Source: Taenia hydatigena (Eukaryota > Platyhelminthes > Cestoda > Cyclophyllidea > Taeniidae). Taken from it: a stretch of DNA of 64,000 nucleotides. Below are positions 47,306 through 61,317 of the stretch, piece by piece. Where the stretch lies: NCBI GenBank assembly GCA_036345935.2, contig JADWOT020000001.1, positions 18,805,761 to 18,869,760 on the forward strand. Reading direction: 5' to 3'. Position 1 is the stretch's first letter. The number at the start of each line of letters is the position of its first letter. Made by a program: the position numbers and the translations under genes. The notes beneath the pieces were generated by a model. That model worked only from the letters and a program-made list of their open reading frames with translations, made no database searches and was not told the DNA's origin.

Positions 47306-50300
47306 ATCATAATGTGATGGGTTTCTTCTTTGGTGGTGTGGTTAAATCGCCACCAGCAAGGTGTCAGCAGTATCCTGAGAGATCGGATTGAGTCAAGTAA
47401 CATTGTATTGTAGGTATTTTGTCGTTGGAATCGGAACAATGCTTGACCTAATTTGAAGAGCATCGAAGGGTTTAGTGCCCACCACCAAGCACTAGTCCTT
47501 GTCAGCATGACTAATGGAGTGACTTCAGAGCACAGCCGTTTGCACTGCGTGAATGAAGTGGTCTGCCAACTGGGCAAGGCTTAAGGCGATGTATTAGGGA
47601 ATCCTCCAATCGATTGGAAGGTCTACTGCTTAAGTTCTGATGACGAATCGGAGTTTCATCAGATGGCGATAGCTGAGACATTTGTCCCCGAGTTGGCCGT
47701 TAGGTGGGCCAGATACCACTAAGATTCCACTGTAATGTACTCTGCACGTTCTTAATATGCACTTTTGTACTCATTGATTTTGCGTGCAAAGTAAATTTGT
47801 GCTATTTATAATGGCTTATTGCTTCTTGGAAGTGAACTACGGAAAAGAAAGGGCGAAAGGAAGTGGACCTGGCACGAACCCTTTGTAGGCCACGATACGA
47901 GTGCCGTTGACGGAGTATTAGTCAAAAATGGCTCATGCAGAAGGACGTGCACCATCTCAGCTAAGTTTTTAACTTTTTATAGTGTTATTTGTCAGTATGA
48001 TGTGTATGTGAATCGTTCTTGCGTTTCATAAAATGCTGGGTACAATGCATGGCATGGCGATGTGAGCATAAAGACGGAGACGTTGTCACCTTAGGCTTTG
48101 TTGTAATGTCGTCTGGCGTGCCATCAGATCATGCCTCAAATCATCTCACAGGTGAGGCTTAGTCACGTGGGGGGCAAATGCGTATTTCGTGAAGTCACAC
48201 GATGCAATCGATGGGCTGTATTAAGCTGCGTGATTATTTGATCCCACATGACAGTGAATGGCGTGACATTTATTTTATTTAAGTATGGTTTTATGAAGTT
48301 GTGAGCATAAAATTATGTTTGTGGTAAACTTTCGGCGTTCAAATCACAACGGCATTAATAGATGAAATTAAATTGAAATGTGGATGTAGAATAGACTGTG
48401 GAAGGAACCGAGTACAAGCCGTATTTAATTCTTGCTGCTAAAGCGACATGTCACAATGTCGCAACAAATCATAAATCGCTTGCAAATTAGAGCACACCAC
48501 GATCCGCTCCGAGTGCCCAATCCTGTGTCCGATTGAACACACTTGTATGGCGGATCATCTTCGAGGGTGGAACCAATAGAAGTTTAAGTGCCCATTAGAA
48601 GCAAATCTGAATCTGGCAGTGAATAAGACAAACGTTCCGGTAGTTGTAGTGAATTCCACTTTCGATACGTATTTTCTAAAACGACTTTTGTTATGTCTGC
48701 AACCATACACTCTTCCGCATTTATTTTCCAATCCCCATATGAAGGTTCCTATCAGTCGACCTTTACATGGACGTGCCCTCACATTCCCCATTGCTTATGC
48801 GATAGGCTCCAGAAACTGGCGAAGCACCTGGTCCATCACCCTCGATAAGTCACCTTTGCACACACGAAACATCGGTACCACTTTTTTAGATATTTATTTA
48901 ACGACATCATATTTTGCACCAAACTTGTGTTGTGGATGTTTTGTAAAATTCTGTGCCTTTGGATTGATTGCCTGGATTTTCAATTTTTCGAACTAGGGCC
49001 TTTGATTAGTGGTCGATCCAGTCTTAAGCCACGGTTACGGTATGTCCTGCGCCACTCGAATTTACCGGTTATAACTTGTCCACGGTATGCTGGCTACCCT
49101 TTGTCAATTGTCTTTACGGGTTTGATTTTTCACGGCCCAACAATATCTCTTTGCTCATTATTTGTGCATTCAGTGATCTCTAATTGTGGGAGGCCTGAAA
49201 GTGCACCGTGGTTCCTAGCGGCACTTTTTGGGCTCATAGGGCACATGCATCGGCACTGATGCGATACTCTTTACTGTTCTTCTTGATTAGGTTGATGCAG
49301 AACATGGTTTAATTTGGTTCTGAGGCTAAAGTGTAACCGTGCTTTCGGTCACGCTCTCTTGTAGAGCACTTCAAAATGGTGTGATGGGCAGTAGTAAAAG
49401 GAACCGGTTGCGATGAAATGTTGAGTCACTCAAAAGAGAATCCGTATTTGGAAAGACTTGTGAATAAAAATCACAACCGCTTTTGCCACTGCCGCTCAAG
49501 TTCAACGTATCAAGAACGATTAACAGCGATGTTCATTGAGGGTAACAACATGACTTCTACTTAGAAGTAGTGAATGCGCAGGTGGCAGAACAGGGTGTAA
49601 TGTTTCCTCACTTTCTTCACGTATGTGTGGGTTAGCTGTTTCGAGTCTATCAACAACAGTTGTTTATCCTTGAAATGTTTAGTGAAACGTGCACCCACTC
49701 GTCAATTGACTCACATAAATGCAAAGGCGATCTACTTCAGGAAAATTTTGTTGAGAGTTATACCCAAATGGGAATTGTTGGCTTTAAGACTAGCATTCAA
49801 ATTTATGAAACCCATGACTTCAGGTTGCAGCCTTTTATTAAAATATTTGTAAAAAGAACCAACATCTTTGTGCAGTGTACCAATGTCATGCCCTGATGCA
49901 GTGTAGTGACGCAGGCCATATCTGCCACACTGTGACAGCTCTATTCCTTTCATCATAAGCCTTTACTTGGCATGTAAATAATTTGGTCGCCGTGCAGGTG
50001 CTCAAAAAGGCAATGCATCCAAGCATCTTTCTACAGCACACACCATACTCCTACTTATGCTTAACCCTCGTTATCAAGCTGCTTAAACAGCCACCACTTC
50101 TAATGCTATTAAATCTACATAAGTGTTGTAAGAGCAATTGATTGCACTATTTTAGGCTCTGTGGTCATGCGAGTAACCACAAATTCATGTAGATATAAGC
50201 AAGGACCGCTTTCACCCCCTCATTCATGTGGCCCAGGACGCAGTTACTACTTGCTTCAAAATCGCTTATGCTTAGGCAGCACTGAATTCCACTTTGAATC

Positions 50301-53300
50301 TAGTGGGTGTAATATTAAAATAGCGATCGCATTACCACTGATTCAACTTGAGACAGGCCATACCAACAGAACTAAGTTGTGTCAAACCTTTACTTACGCA
50401 TAATTAGAGCGTCACTATGATGATGCGAAAGCTTTAGTTTAATGCTTTGCGACAATAACAAGCATCGTCTAATTCCACCCATTACGATGTGTCGGCTTTT
50501 CCATTTTTGTAACGAATGGTCCTTTTACAAACTCATGATGCTTGAAATTGGTTGATTGGATATGTGGTTGCAGCTTTCGCAGTAAAGTTTGAAGTTTAAC
50601 TGCATATTCGTCGAATTCGAGGCATTGCACTGATAGCAACTTGATTTCAGTAAATTTTGTACTAGCTTGATGCCTTTAGGTGATTTAATACCCAATGTAT
50701 TCAGGATGTCACAGTCAATAAATTTGAAATGAAGCATAGCTTGCCAACACGCTTCACCACCTCATAGCATTTTGCGACATTCTTCTTTTGTAAACGCCTC
50801 CTCTTTCACAACAATCCCATAAATCATGTTCCATAAAGTGAAACGCATTCAGACCATTAGTATGCTTGAACGACATAACTAGAATGCGACTTACCTGGTG
50901 ACCCATCCTAAGTTATACAAAAATTGCATGCAAAATATGCGATGACTCTGATGAGCCGTCGGATGCTGACGAGCACCAATATGGTCCACGAAATTCCCAC
51001 TTGCTACACAGGCTATTCGTGATGACTGCGAGACTCGCATGAAGTGGTCAGCACACTACAGCGTCTGTCATTTGCTTCCATGTGGGCAAATCATCAGTGT
51101 CTGCTGGCGCCCAATTGTGTCGTCGCAGAATATGGATGATTCCTCACAAATGGTTAAGGACTTCAAATTAGCCATTACGATCAGAGAATCACGTGTTTGC
51201 ATGTGGTCGTTAAAATAGGGAGCAATTTCAGTTGGTTTGCATGGAGCAATCATTTCAAAAGAAGGCAGTACCCACTAACATTTCAAAACTGCTTTTTCTT
51301 CTGTTTACAACAATAAAATTTGGGGATGCATATGCACAAATATTCAAAATCGAATTCTTGTTTAGTAGCAGGATCGACGCTAAGTCCACTTTGTATTTGG
51401 TTAAGTAAGAAGTTTTTGTCAAGCAGTGATAGCCAGACATGCATTTTGTAGCAGTAGTCTCTTCGAGTGCCACTCCAACCTAATTTATTAAGTCTCATAC
51501 ATCAAAGCCGGAGGTGCACTGCTACTAAAGGCGATTGATAAGTTAAAATGTTGATTTTTTGCTTTTTACTGTTGTGTGGGTACATCTCATTGACAATGTC
51601 ATGAGCATCTGCTACAAGTCACCTACCACATTTGTTCTCAATGCTCAGCAAAGATGCTTCGGTGTACATTTGTGGGTATTAGCTGCGAGAGCATGGAAGA
51701 CGAGGTATAAACGGGGTTCAATCGAGTAGTAGTAGTGGCTTTATAATGTGCATTGACAAAGGCCAAAATGGGCTCGTAAATGTATAAAACCAATTTTGAG
51801 GGTGGGTCTTGTGCCTCTTGGAGCACTATACGTAACTTATGCCTTTATTCATGTTAATGCTCCAATTGCAGTTCCATGCTCCATCATTCCTTGTATTTAT
51901 TCGTAAGCTGAGTGAAGGATTACCAGCTTGTTGGTTAATGACGGACTGTCAGCGTTAAAGTCGCAGTCGCGTTAGGACATTGAGCTGCGAGCGTAAGCTC
52001 TACGTTGCTGTTTCCTACGGTGCCATCGGTGCGTGGAGCGCTTCCTTGGGTTGAAGTACTTTGTTCACTAGTCATGAGGAGCAGTGTTTTCTGCCAATAT
52101 TCGCTGCTCCACTTCTGCTCAGCCTTCTGTAGCACCGGAGAAAAGGCGCTGTTCGATCACCTCAATGGTTAGCTGTTTGGCTCCCATGGTCAGAGTGCTC
52201 GAGGTCTAGTCCCTTAAAGCCCTTGTCTCTTTTGAAAATTTTTGTCATGGGATGTATTGCTCTGCCTTTGATATAACGCGTTAGTTTTATTTTTAAGTGT
52301 TGTAACCGACTCTTCGGCGCGCCCTTTGGCCATTTTATGAGTATGGAGTGCTGCTTGTTGAAGTGGAGCCTAAGGACACCATTGAGTATGCCTACCCATG
52401 GATTAGTGGAGTGATAGGCGACCTTTGCATTGTTTGTTATTTGCCAGCTTTACATGCAACTTCAGCTTAAATGCACACGTGCTGCTTTGCGTGGACGAGA
52501 TAAGGCGAAATCTCTTCTTTCAATGCACATTACTAGCCAAGTTCTGGGTAAGTAGATGGGTCGGTATGTAGCAATTTTATCGTCTGGCGGTTAGACTTCT
52601 CCGCACTTTTCCTACATCGCTGATAACTTATCGAGGAAATTCTTGCCATCAGTGAGGTAGAAAGCGAATTCGCTAAAGCGAGGAAGCCTTTTCAAATTAT
52701 TAAACAATTTTTCACAGGCAAGGAAAGCTAGTGAACATTGGACACTTTGACATTACTTCTCTAAAGGTTAGTTGGCTTTTTGTGCACGTGCCGAACACAC
52801 AGGTAGTTCTTCGAACGAGTCCAGTTTTCTTTCTCTATCTTACGTTTGCAGCCACTTTGATCAAAAAGGCAGCGTTAAAGTAGATACGTGTATGCCAGAA
52901 TTAGTTATTACGGAAAAGAGAAGGCGCACACAATAACGCAGTTTGATGGGGAAGAGCTTTGTGTGCTCTCTAGGGCACATCGATGTTAGCCCAGCCCCGA
53001 GTTATGTGTGTTCTACCTAATTGTCACCCAAAAGGAGTAAGCGAGCATGACCTACACACAGTATCATTCAGATGAGCACAGCTAAATTGCGCACGAAATG
53101 GCATCCGGTGTGTTGCCTAATTTGGTGATAGTACAGTGCTGTAGCATCATAGTTCCCAGTGTACTCATGGGAGATGCCACACATGCCTTTGATCCTCACC
53201 AACGGTGGGTTCCATAACTCTGTTCTTTAGGCCTCACTCAGTTCCATAAAGAATTATTAGCAAACAAAGTACCATATTGCGGTAGAAAAGGAGGTCACGA

Positions 53301-56300
53301 TTCTCGGCCATTTCAGCTGTCATTTACCGTGCCTGCGAACAGATCCGAGGCTAAAGTAGTAGCTCACATGCGAATAAATTGAACTGGCGTGCATTTATAG
53401 ATGACTTTTAATTGCTAAAAGGAGGCATCAAAACCAAAAGGGAGAACCTGGAGGTTGGTCATAATTCGAAGCTGTGATGTTTAACGGGAGAGCAAATTAA
53501 GCACCACTACAAAGCGTGCGCCTCTATTACCATACATGCATCGTCCTTTTTTATTTACCAGCACTATGAAATGAGAAAATCCCTTTGCTTACTATTTATT
53601 TGCTTAAGTAAATGTAGTAGTGTGCCAGAACCAGCATCAAACATTGCATGGATGGTAGGTAGGAAAAGGGAGCAAAAGGATCGTTGCAAATGATTACCGA
53701 TCTAATGCTGAGATAGCGCTATTGTCTATTGAGATTCAAATAAATAGTTTATTTACAACCATAACTCATCAAGGCAGGCTGGAAGGGGATGACCATTGTC
53801 TTCACTGCCAGGCATCAATTTCTCCTTCACTTGTACGCGGGACGTACTTTGCCTCCGACGGTTAACAATCGCACTCTCGGTTGGGATGTAAAACATGGTC
53901 TTTCATAAAAAGCCATCTCGCTTTTAGCACTCTCTATTGCTCTTTATAAGTTCCACATTCAAAATTCTATCAATAAACTCAATTTAGGTTGCACTTGGGA
54001 ATTCAGATGGCTCAATGGCCATGGAAGGAGGTTTGCTGCAGCTCATTCTATTCTTTCATGGTCACAATTAAACACCAACTCATGATGAAGCAGAACGAAT
54101 GGTTTATTGGTTACTGAATTGCTACTCCTTATGCTTCATTCTAACCAGAGTGCAGAATGAGTAGCAAAATTTCAGCACTAACAACTGTTTTTGCAGCAAA
54201 AGTCTACCTTCAGAATGTCCATACCATTGCTGTTGGAGACAGCATTCACCAAACAAAGCGAAATGTATTCAACTCTAGGAAATGGACGGGTTGGCTGTTA
54301 TTTACTCTGTGTAAGATGCAACGGAATCGTCTAGAAAAGTGGAATTTCGCGTGCACCTTTTGTAACGAGTGGATTGATGCTCCCTATTGCTTTTAGTTAC
54401 AGACAATCAGACCCAAAAGACAGCGGAGAAATGGACGTGGAAAATTAAAATACAGTAATATAGCTGTACTAGTAAAAGAAAAATAACTTTAAAGCCTCTT
54501 TTAAGCTTTCGGAAGGTAAAACCTAGTCGGTTTTGTTATTACGTCGGCCACTTCTTCACACGACTAATTTAGATTGTCGTTTTGCATGGGTTTTCTGGTA
54601 AATGCAATTTCACCCGCGTTTTTGGTTGGAGAAGCTTTAGTTGTGTAACAGTGGCGAGACTTCAGCAAATACTAAACACAACTAGGTCTAAATGACGTTT
54701 TTGAACTTGGAAACCACTAAGGGCACATTTTGGCAACTTGAAGCGATTGTCAAGGCTTTTACCAGCAGAGGGCATTGCGATAGATTTCCATACGCGTTGA
54801 ATCTCTTCACTAAATGCTTGGTGCTTACGAGTTTTGCATTTTTGCACAGAATTTGGAAGAACCTTAAGCGTTATGTCTCCAATCTTTCCTTGGATTGCTT
54901 TCGTTCAGCATCCGCCACCTTGTTGCTGTTAAATTTTGAGGTGAAATGTCAACTCTATTGATGCTCTGCTCAGTAGACGGCAAACAGAGCGACGTTTTAA
55001 CAGCTGCGACAGGGACTGATTTGGCGGAAACGCCACCACAAAAGAAGAGGTCAAGGAGAATGCTTTTCAATCTACAAAATGCTAACAGTAATTCAAGATG
55101 AGTGTTTGCGCGAACGGAGTTGCAATGTTACATGCTTCTGCTTGCATTCTATCCAACTGCCGCTTAGTTACCATTGCGAATTGCATTTGATTTACTTGAC
55201 AATAATAAGTCAGATTAAATAATTTGATAATTATTCATTTGAGCCACCAGTCAAAAATGATGTGACGAATATTATTCATAAGTGGATTCGGAGAATGCTT
55301 CCATGACTTCCTCCAGGCGCTGTGAGTCAAAAGTCTTGGTGTGTGTATGTGTTCACCTAGTGCATAATGCAGATTAAAGAGAGCGAAGAACTTTACTTAG
55401 CACAGTAAAAATAATTTGCTAAATATGATGATTGGTACGTTTAAAAGACTTATATCAAAGTTGCAGCATTGGTTCTTGGGATAAGGTGATTGTGTGCCCA
55501 ACACGGACTTTAGCAGGAGCAGCATTAATGTTGATGTCGCTGTTGGAGTGGATACGCGGACGGAGTCTGCTGATTGTTTGATGCAGTTGCCTAAGTGCGG
55601 AGTATTATTCTTGTTGGATTGACTTTTGCCAGAGGTCTCCTTTGACGCAAGCGCTTCTGCTGGTACTATAAATGCCATCTGGCCTCTATCTTCCCCTTCC
55701 CTAATCATTCTTACTCTAATTCAGAGACCGCACCATTTAGTAAACAAGCCACTAATAAAAACGTTAATGGATGAATCACTAGGGCTTTGTTGCACGAAGC
55801 CGAGTCACGAAACAGAACAACAGGACAGTTATAATGCTCAAACCGTCATTTACAATTAAACCCTTGGAGCATCTCTCTGTGCCCTAAGGCTGCAAAAGGA
55901 AACTGCACTATACAATGGGAAGGAATTGAATGGAGTGATGGGTGAGAGTTTAAAAAATGAAGTAAAATCATATTCATTCATTGCGGTTAAGAAGGTGGTT
56001 GATCTGCATCACTTGAATCTAAATATTTATTAATTCACCCCCCTCGCCATTCATGCATGTGATTTTTTGTCCCGGTTACTAAGCCCCGTCGATCGATTGT
56101 CTGTTTAATGGGGTAATGGGGGTGCAGCGAGGGTAGACCAGATGTTCTCATCAATTCATCGATCGACCAACGCGAATGAGTCAGCAAAGGGGCGCACGCT
56201 GAGAGTGCACGCCATCGAGGTGTCGACCGCCCATCCACTGACCCATGCAGCAGAAGCTTTTCTACGATTGCCTGTAGTCGTCACACCTCAGTGACGGACT

Positions 56301-58084
56301 GACGCGACCTTGGAATTGAGGCACTAGAAGTGTCTAGTGGGAGCGGATGACATCCGAAATGCCAGCAAAACTACTTAAGGAAAAGGAGACTTCTAGCAAA
56401 AGCAATTCAACGCAAAATATTTTCTGCGGATACCGGAGAGCCGTAGAAGCTGAGTACGAGCAAATCTTCGCATTGAATTGCCACTAATGTATCGCGAATT
56501 GGACCCTTTGCTCGCACATTTTCTTACTAAAATGTACATCTCAAACAAGCCGAACAATAATTAAAGATGGCACACACGTGTTGAAATCCATTTCGATGTC
56601 TACCACGGAAAGAAGGAGGCCTTGTCAATCGCTCCAAATTGCAGAGGTTAAATTCATACCCATCGCGAGTTTAGTCTCACTACCACCACCTGGTCAGGAC
56701 TCGGAGGTCACCTAATTAATAAAATATTTAAACTGCTGGTGGTGGGAGGAGACTAGCCGCATAGCCATACGTGGTTTCATCCGAAAAACCTCGCTGGTAC
56801 TTTCCCAATAGCAGGTAACATCAATCGTTGTTTGATGTCTTACTAAGCTGTTACACTTAGGTTTGAGTGGAGACCGCACGCTACCTGTGGACTGGGCACC
56901 CACTCTTAAAGGGAAGAAGAAGAAGAAGTTCGTTTGCAACTGAGGTGTTCACGTGTGGGCACAGTTGTGGTGAGGTGGTAATGGTGCTAATGGGATGCCC
57001 AATTCCAGCTATAGCAGACCACGACTTTCAATGATGAAGGAGATATAACAAAGAGACATTAATGCTTCTATGGAAATGACTTTAAATAGAAAATGCAAAT
57101 GCAGGGGAGTCAATGTCGACCCTTCTTTGTTTAATTGTCGGTATCAGGAAGGGGCTTCATATCAACTCATTCGTACACCTTCCCCAAACAAACTCTACTA
57201 CTACTGTTTCCACACCAAAAGCCAATTTTGAGAAATTCAAGTAGGTGGTGCATTTTACGGACACGAGAAGATGTTTGTCCGTTGTAAAGAGGACCCCATG
57301 CGCATTACCTCGACAATACCACTTCAATGTTTGCACCTGTATTGCCGCTACCTAGAGTAGCAGACTACGTTTCTTAGATCTTGTGTGATGCAGTAGGTGC
57401 CAGACTAAAGAATCCGAAATACAAGAACATGAAGATCGAGGTTCTCAAATGAGCTAGCGAAACATTGTTTACTTAAATAGCTGTTTTGCATACCATAAAT
57501 ATTGTGATTTTTTAACTAGTTCAAAAACATCGAATTAAGGGACTCACAGAAGAGGAAGATGATTGTACATTGGTGTGTGGTCCACCGTACCGTCAACAGC
57601 AATGACACCACCGATCATATTGAGAGAAGTTGACATCAAGCAAACAATCATTCAGAACTAACTAACTAACTTAGAGAAGTAGTATTTTCGCACAAAATAA
57701 ACGAACACATGCCTCTCCTAAAGGAACACAGACGTTCAAAATCAAAGTGCCAACAGGAAGCACAAGAATTTGCCTCTCGATTAACGCTGTACCCATCATA
57801 CAATACTAGAAAGGAGTGTACACAAGGTTTAGTTACTCTTATCATCTAGATAAATATGTTTGACGCTTGAAAATGATTGAATCAACTAGCGTGGTCTAGA
57901 GGCCAGCCCACCCGACGAAGGTACAAGGACCATTCAAGTGACCGTAGATAAGACTTAGAGCTGGACAGACAACAAATGTAAAAATTCTTTTACTAAATAT
58001 TTTGTTGCTATGCTAAATTGCAACGACATGTTGTCTGGTTTACGCATAAACACCTAGCCGAGTCCTACATTGTTCACAGGCTGA
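47306..58084. other. Long stretch without a confident gene
   Basis: Apart from the candidate at 51935-52187, only frames of about 60-125 codons without domains, including two overlapping plus-strand frames at 48619-49259. A short GAA run lies at 56916-56931. No tandem array or paired repeat was noticed. Confidence 0.45.
51935..52187 (-). pseudogene. Small candidate gene or broken ORF, unidentified
   Basis: On the minus strand an ATG in strong context (ACCATGG, ATG at 52185-52187) opens a frame encoding MGAKQLTIEVIEQRLFSG and soon stops at TGA 52119-52121. From about 52150 another frame is open to 51935 and includes KAEQKWSSEYWQKTLLLMTS and NVELTLAAQCPNATATLTLT. The two would join by a one-base shift, or the second could be a separate exon (acceptor GTGCTACAG before AAGGCTGAG). 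Codon use is less AT-rich than the surroundings. No family recognised; chance is possible. Confidence 0.25.
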
Positions 58085-58715
58085 TTGTAACATCCCAAGA
58101 CTTCCCTGAAGGCAAAAAGGGAGAACACTAGGGTAGAATGCATATATTCAACAGACAGAGGGGAATCAGTGCTGGCATGGCTCGGGGGCCAGCCTACACA
58201 GCTAGGGCAATATGGCAACCTCTGTCACCCTGACTGAAACACGTAGTCTAACCAAACAAAGTATTACAGTGACAGTGTTCTCGATCCTCCGTACGTTATT
58301 CGCATAGGCTGCATTTGCAGGGATTTCTTCATTCGCCTCCCCACCTCTGCGTCTATGCCTAATACGAGAAAGTTAATTGTTCTGAGACACACTTACAGTC
58401 TTACACAAAACGTGGATTAATGGCATTTTGATAGCAAGTTGCTCGACGGTCATTGTCGGTGCTGGGAGATACGCCCTGTGTTCCTGCCACCCGCCTAAAA
58501 GATGCGGTTAAGGAAACATGTGTCATATTTTGTTTGTTTGAACTACCGGTTTTGATCAGAGTCACAGAGAGGTAGCCACATTGCCCTAGCTGCAAAAGCT
58601 AGCCTCTAGATCATGCCAGTAGCCTGTTTCCTTATGTCTGTTGGATATATATATATATTCTACTCTGGCATTCTGCCTGTTTTTGCCTTCAAGGGGAACC
58701 CGGGACACTACAACA
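58085..58715. mobile_element. Element with two long inverted arms (TIR element or opposed LTR-like copies)
   Basis: The left arm (about 58087-58270) and the reverse complement of the right arm (about 58530-58715) align along about 185 bases with clear but diverged identity. Shared blocks include CCTTGAAGGCAAAAA, AACAGACA, GCTAGGGCAAT, ACCTCTGTCAC and ACAAACAAA. Both outer ends begin TGTA and continue with a CCC-rich run. Between the arms are about 250 bases with no transposase-like frame. The right arm carries an (AT)n run. The outline fits a foldback or MITE-type element. TGT...ACA ends would also fit two LTR-type sequences inserted head to head. No target-site duplication was found by eye. 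A shorter related core (TGGTCTAGAGGCCAGCC) lies at about 57885-57915. Confidence 0.65.
58645..58658. repeat. AT dinucleotide run
   Basis: ATATATATATATAT inside the right arm of the inverted-arm element. In the left arm the matching place reads only GCATATATTC, so the run has expanded or shrunk since the arms diverged. Confidence 0.8.
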
Positions 58716-60808
58716 TGAGTACTACACTACTGCGATGCTAAAAGCAACCAAAAATTTGCACGGAAACCAAATTATTAGCTATGAGAACCTAGAAACAGAC
58801 TTGTTCTTAACTGACCTGCGCAATAAGAATGATTGGAGCTAAAATCCTATTTAAATCCCCGTGCAAGTGCCATAATAAAATTCTTGCTAGCAAAATTTCT
58901 ACTTAGTATTTTGACGTAAATAAAAACCTTTTTCATTGCAACATACAAAGTTGAAAAATATCTCTGTCAAATACTTTGCTTTCTTCATGTTTAATACCTG
59001 CCGTGTATTCAGCGGCCTACATGAAATGTCGGGTTTGGTGTGGTCATTGTTGTGCTTGGCTTAAATTCACGCTGGAGAGTTCGGGCATGTGAGTATCTAT
59101 TTTAGAAATTTTTGACTTGCTTTATGCATATGCATAAGTAAACTTGTGATTTTGACATGCTTACCTTGATAGCGACTTTTGAGGCTTGCTGAATTCGTCG
59201 TTAGTGAGGTGCTTGAATTATGTCAACGTATCTGATTAAATGCTGACGTGGAATTTTGCACCGGGACGGTGTGTGCTGTTTTCGCCTGTGTCCAGTCTTT
59301 TTCGAATTATGACGAAATGTAGGCGATCAGATTTTCCTGTTATTGGTTATCAGTGTTTTATTTGTGGCGATAAATTGCATATCGAGTCGGCGGGTTCGCC
59401 ACTTGAGGACGGTCGAACCATTGTGTACGAATCAGTGGTAAGGCTCGTAATCTCTTGATAATTATTGGGGGAACCACAAAATTTGGCTAAGGAAGGACAA
59501 TTTAGCGATTGTATGATATGGACCTCTGCCAAAATGTCAGTCTCTAGCGCGCTACTGTGCTAAAACTGCATTTAAGTCATTCTGGTGGTTGATTTTGAGA
59601 GCCCACTTATCAGATAGCGTTTCGTAGGACTTCCCTTCCCTTGCTGTAGTCGATGAAGAGAAATTTCTGGCCTCAGTGGCAGTTGGTATTAAAATATTGC
59701 ATGCTGCTTCAGTGAATGGATGAAGGGTTTCGATCCTTGCGAAGGTGGCAAACCGGTTGGGGTGTAACCCATCCATCTTTTCACCGACTGATGGCATAAT
59801 ACTAGAGATCGTCTCAGCATCGATGTGAGAGGAGATGCGAAATAACATGAACTCGAAAATGCCAAAATTATGAGCTAGTGTCTTGCTTTCGCTCCGTGAG
59901 GTCATTTAGGCTTTTTTATGTGGCGATTTGCTTTCTCTCAGGGCAAATCACATCCCACCGGCAACAGCTGATCAATGCTGCGGCAAAAGTGGCTATGTTG
60001 GTTGAAGTGCTGGGGTGACTTCCGTGTATGGAGACAATTTCTTCGCTTCTGAGAAAGGTTATCACATTCCGTTTTTTAGTTGCAAAGGACATGGTAAATG
60101 CCTCCCCTATTTTGCACAGTCGTTAGTGCTTCGAAAGACTTCACACTCTTATCACGAGGCTTGCTGCCCATTTTGACAACGTGTAATTTATTCGGCACTC
60201 CTTCCATGAGGCGGAGAACCACAGTCTTAGGGCATCGAGTATGTGCGTGAAGGCGAACGCTCAGAAGGTTGTGTCCTTGGTGGGACTCCAGGTGTCACAA
60301 ACTTGGTCCTTCTCTCGTCTCTTTTCTCGGCTGTGAGTGCGGCAGAGGTCTTGGTGATTGTGTCGCCTGGTAGGGGCTACAGTAAGTGTTAACTCCCTAC
60401 TTACCAACGTTATATATATTTGATGTGCTGATTGCTGGGAATAGGCCTAATGCCCCTTCTTGAAAGTATTATTCATGTTTTTTTTTTTTATAATTGACTG
60501 ATTTAGGGTGCTATTAGCATACAAGGTGGGGTTAGAGCAGGGAAAAGCATGTAGGAGTTTACCTGGTAAATGGCTGCATTTATATCGTGCAAAATAGTTT
60601 CTGATAGATAAAAGAAATGGAACGTCAGAGCTGTGATGTACCTGTTAAAACCAAGATGGATGGAGTGATGTTCTAAGAGTTCATCTATTTTTTGCTATGT
60701 AGCAAAGTCCGCTTATTCAGACGCCTTTATACATCGATGTTGCTTGCATTGAGTACGAGCGAGTCGACAAAGCCCGTAGGGCGGAGACTACGAATTTGGC
60801 TCACACTG
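58716..60808. other. No confident gene; protein-like frames on both strands
   Basis: A plus-strand segment with ATG at 59308 (MTKCRRSDFPVIGYQCFICG, then DKLHIE) ends at a good donor (TCAGTG-GTAAGG) and has a Cys-x2-Cys pair. The minus strand has a 117-codon ATG frame at 59552-59905. They cannot both be assumed real, and neither is identified. A T-run lies at 60478-60489. Confidence 0.35.
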
Positions 60809-61317
60809 AATGCAATTTTTAGTACTGATGTACACAAGAATGCGATTTTCGCTCCCCTAGACACTTTTGTACTATCGATCTACACAAAACTGCGATTTTC
60901 CCTCCTTTTGTGGACACTTTTGTAGTATTAATCTACATGGGACAACAATTTTCGCGCCCTTCCATAGGGAATAATGGTGAATTAGGCTACACGAGACTGC
61001 GGCATTCGCGCAATCTGTAGTCAATTTTGTTGCATTTGTCCACAAGCGACTGCGATTTGCGCTCACCCTGTGGGCAATTGTGTTGTATTTCCCCACACGT
61101 CACTGCGATTTGCGCTCATTGTGTGGGCAATTTTGTTGTATTGATATACACGAGAATGCGATTCTCGCTCGTCATTATTTGGGCTACTTTGTTCTATTTG
61201 TACACAAATGACTGCGATTTGCGCCCATTGTGTGGGCAATTGTGTTTCATTTGTCCACACGAGACTGCAATTTGCGCTCATCCTGTCGGCTGGATTGTTG
61301 TATTTGTTCATAACAGA
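60809..61317. repeat. Tandem array of a 53-bp unit
   Basis: About nine copies of a unit resembling ACTGCGATTTGCGCTCATNN TGTGGGCAATTTGTTGTATT NNTCCACACGAG. Unit starts are at 60839, 60889, 60942, 60996, 61049, 61102, 61155, 61211 and 61264, so spacing is 53 except for 50, 54 and 56 in single units. A shortened unit starts at 60809. The central copies are most alike and the outer ones more diverged, as expected for a satellite maintained by unequal exchange. The long open frames across it on both strands are a by-product of the repeat. No protein match is suggested. Confidence 0.9.
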
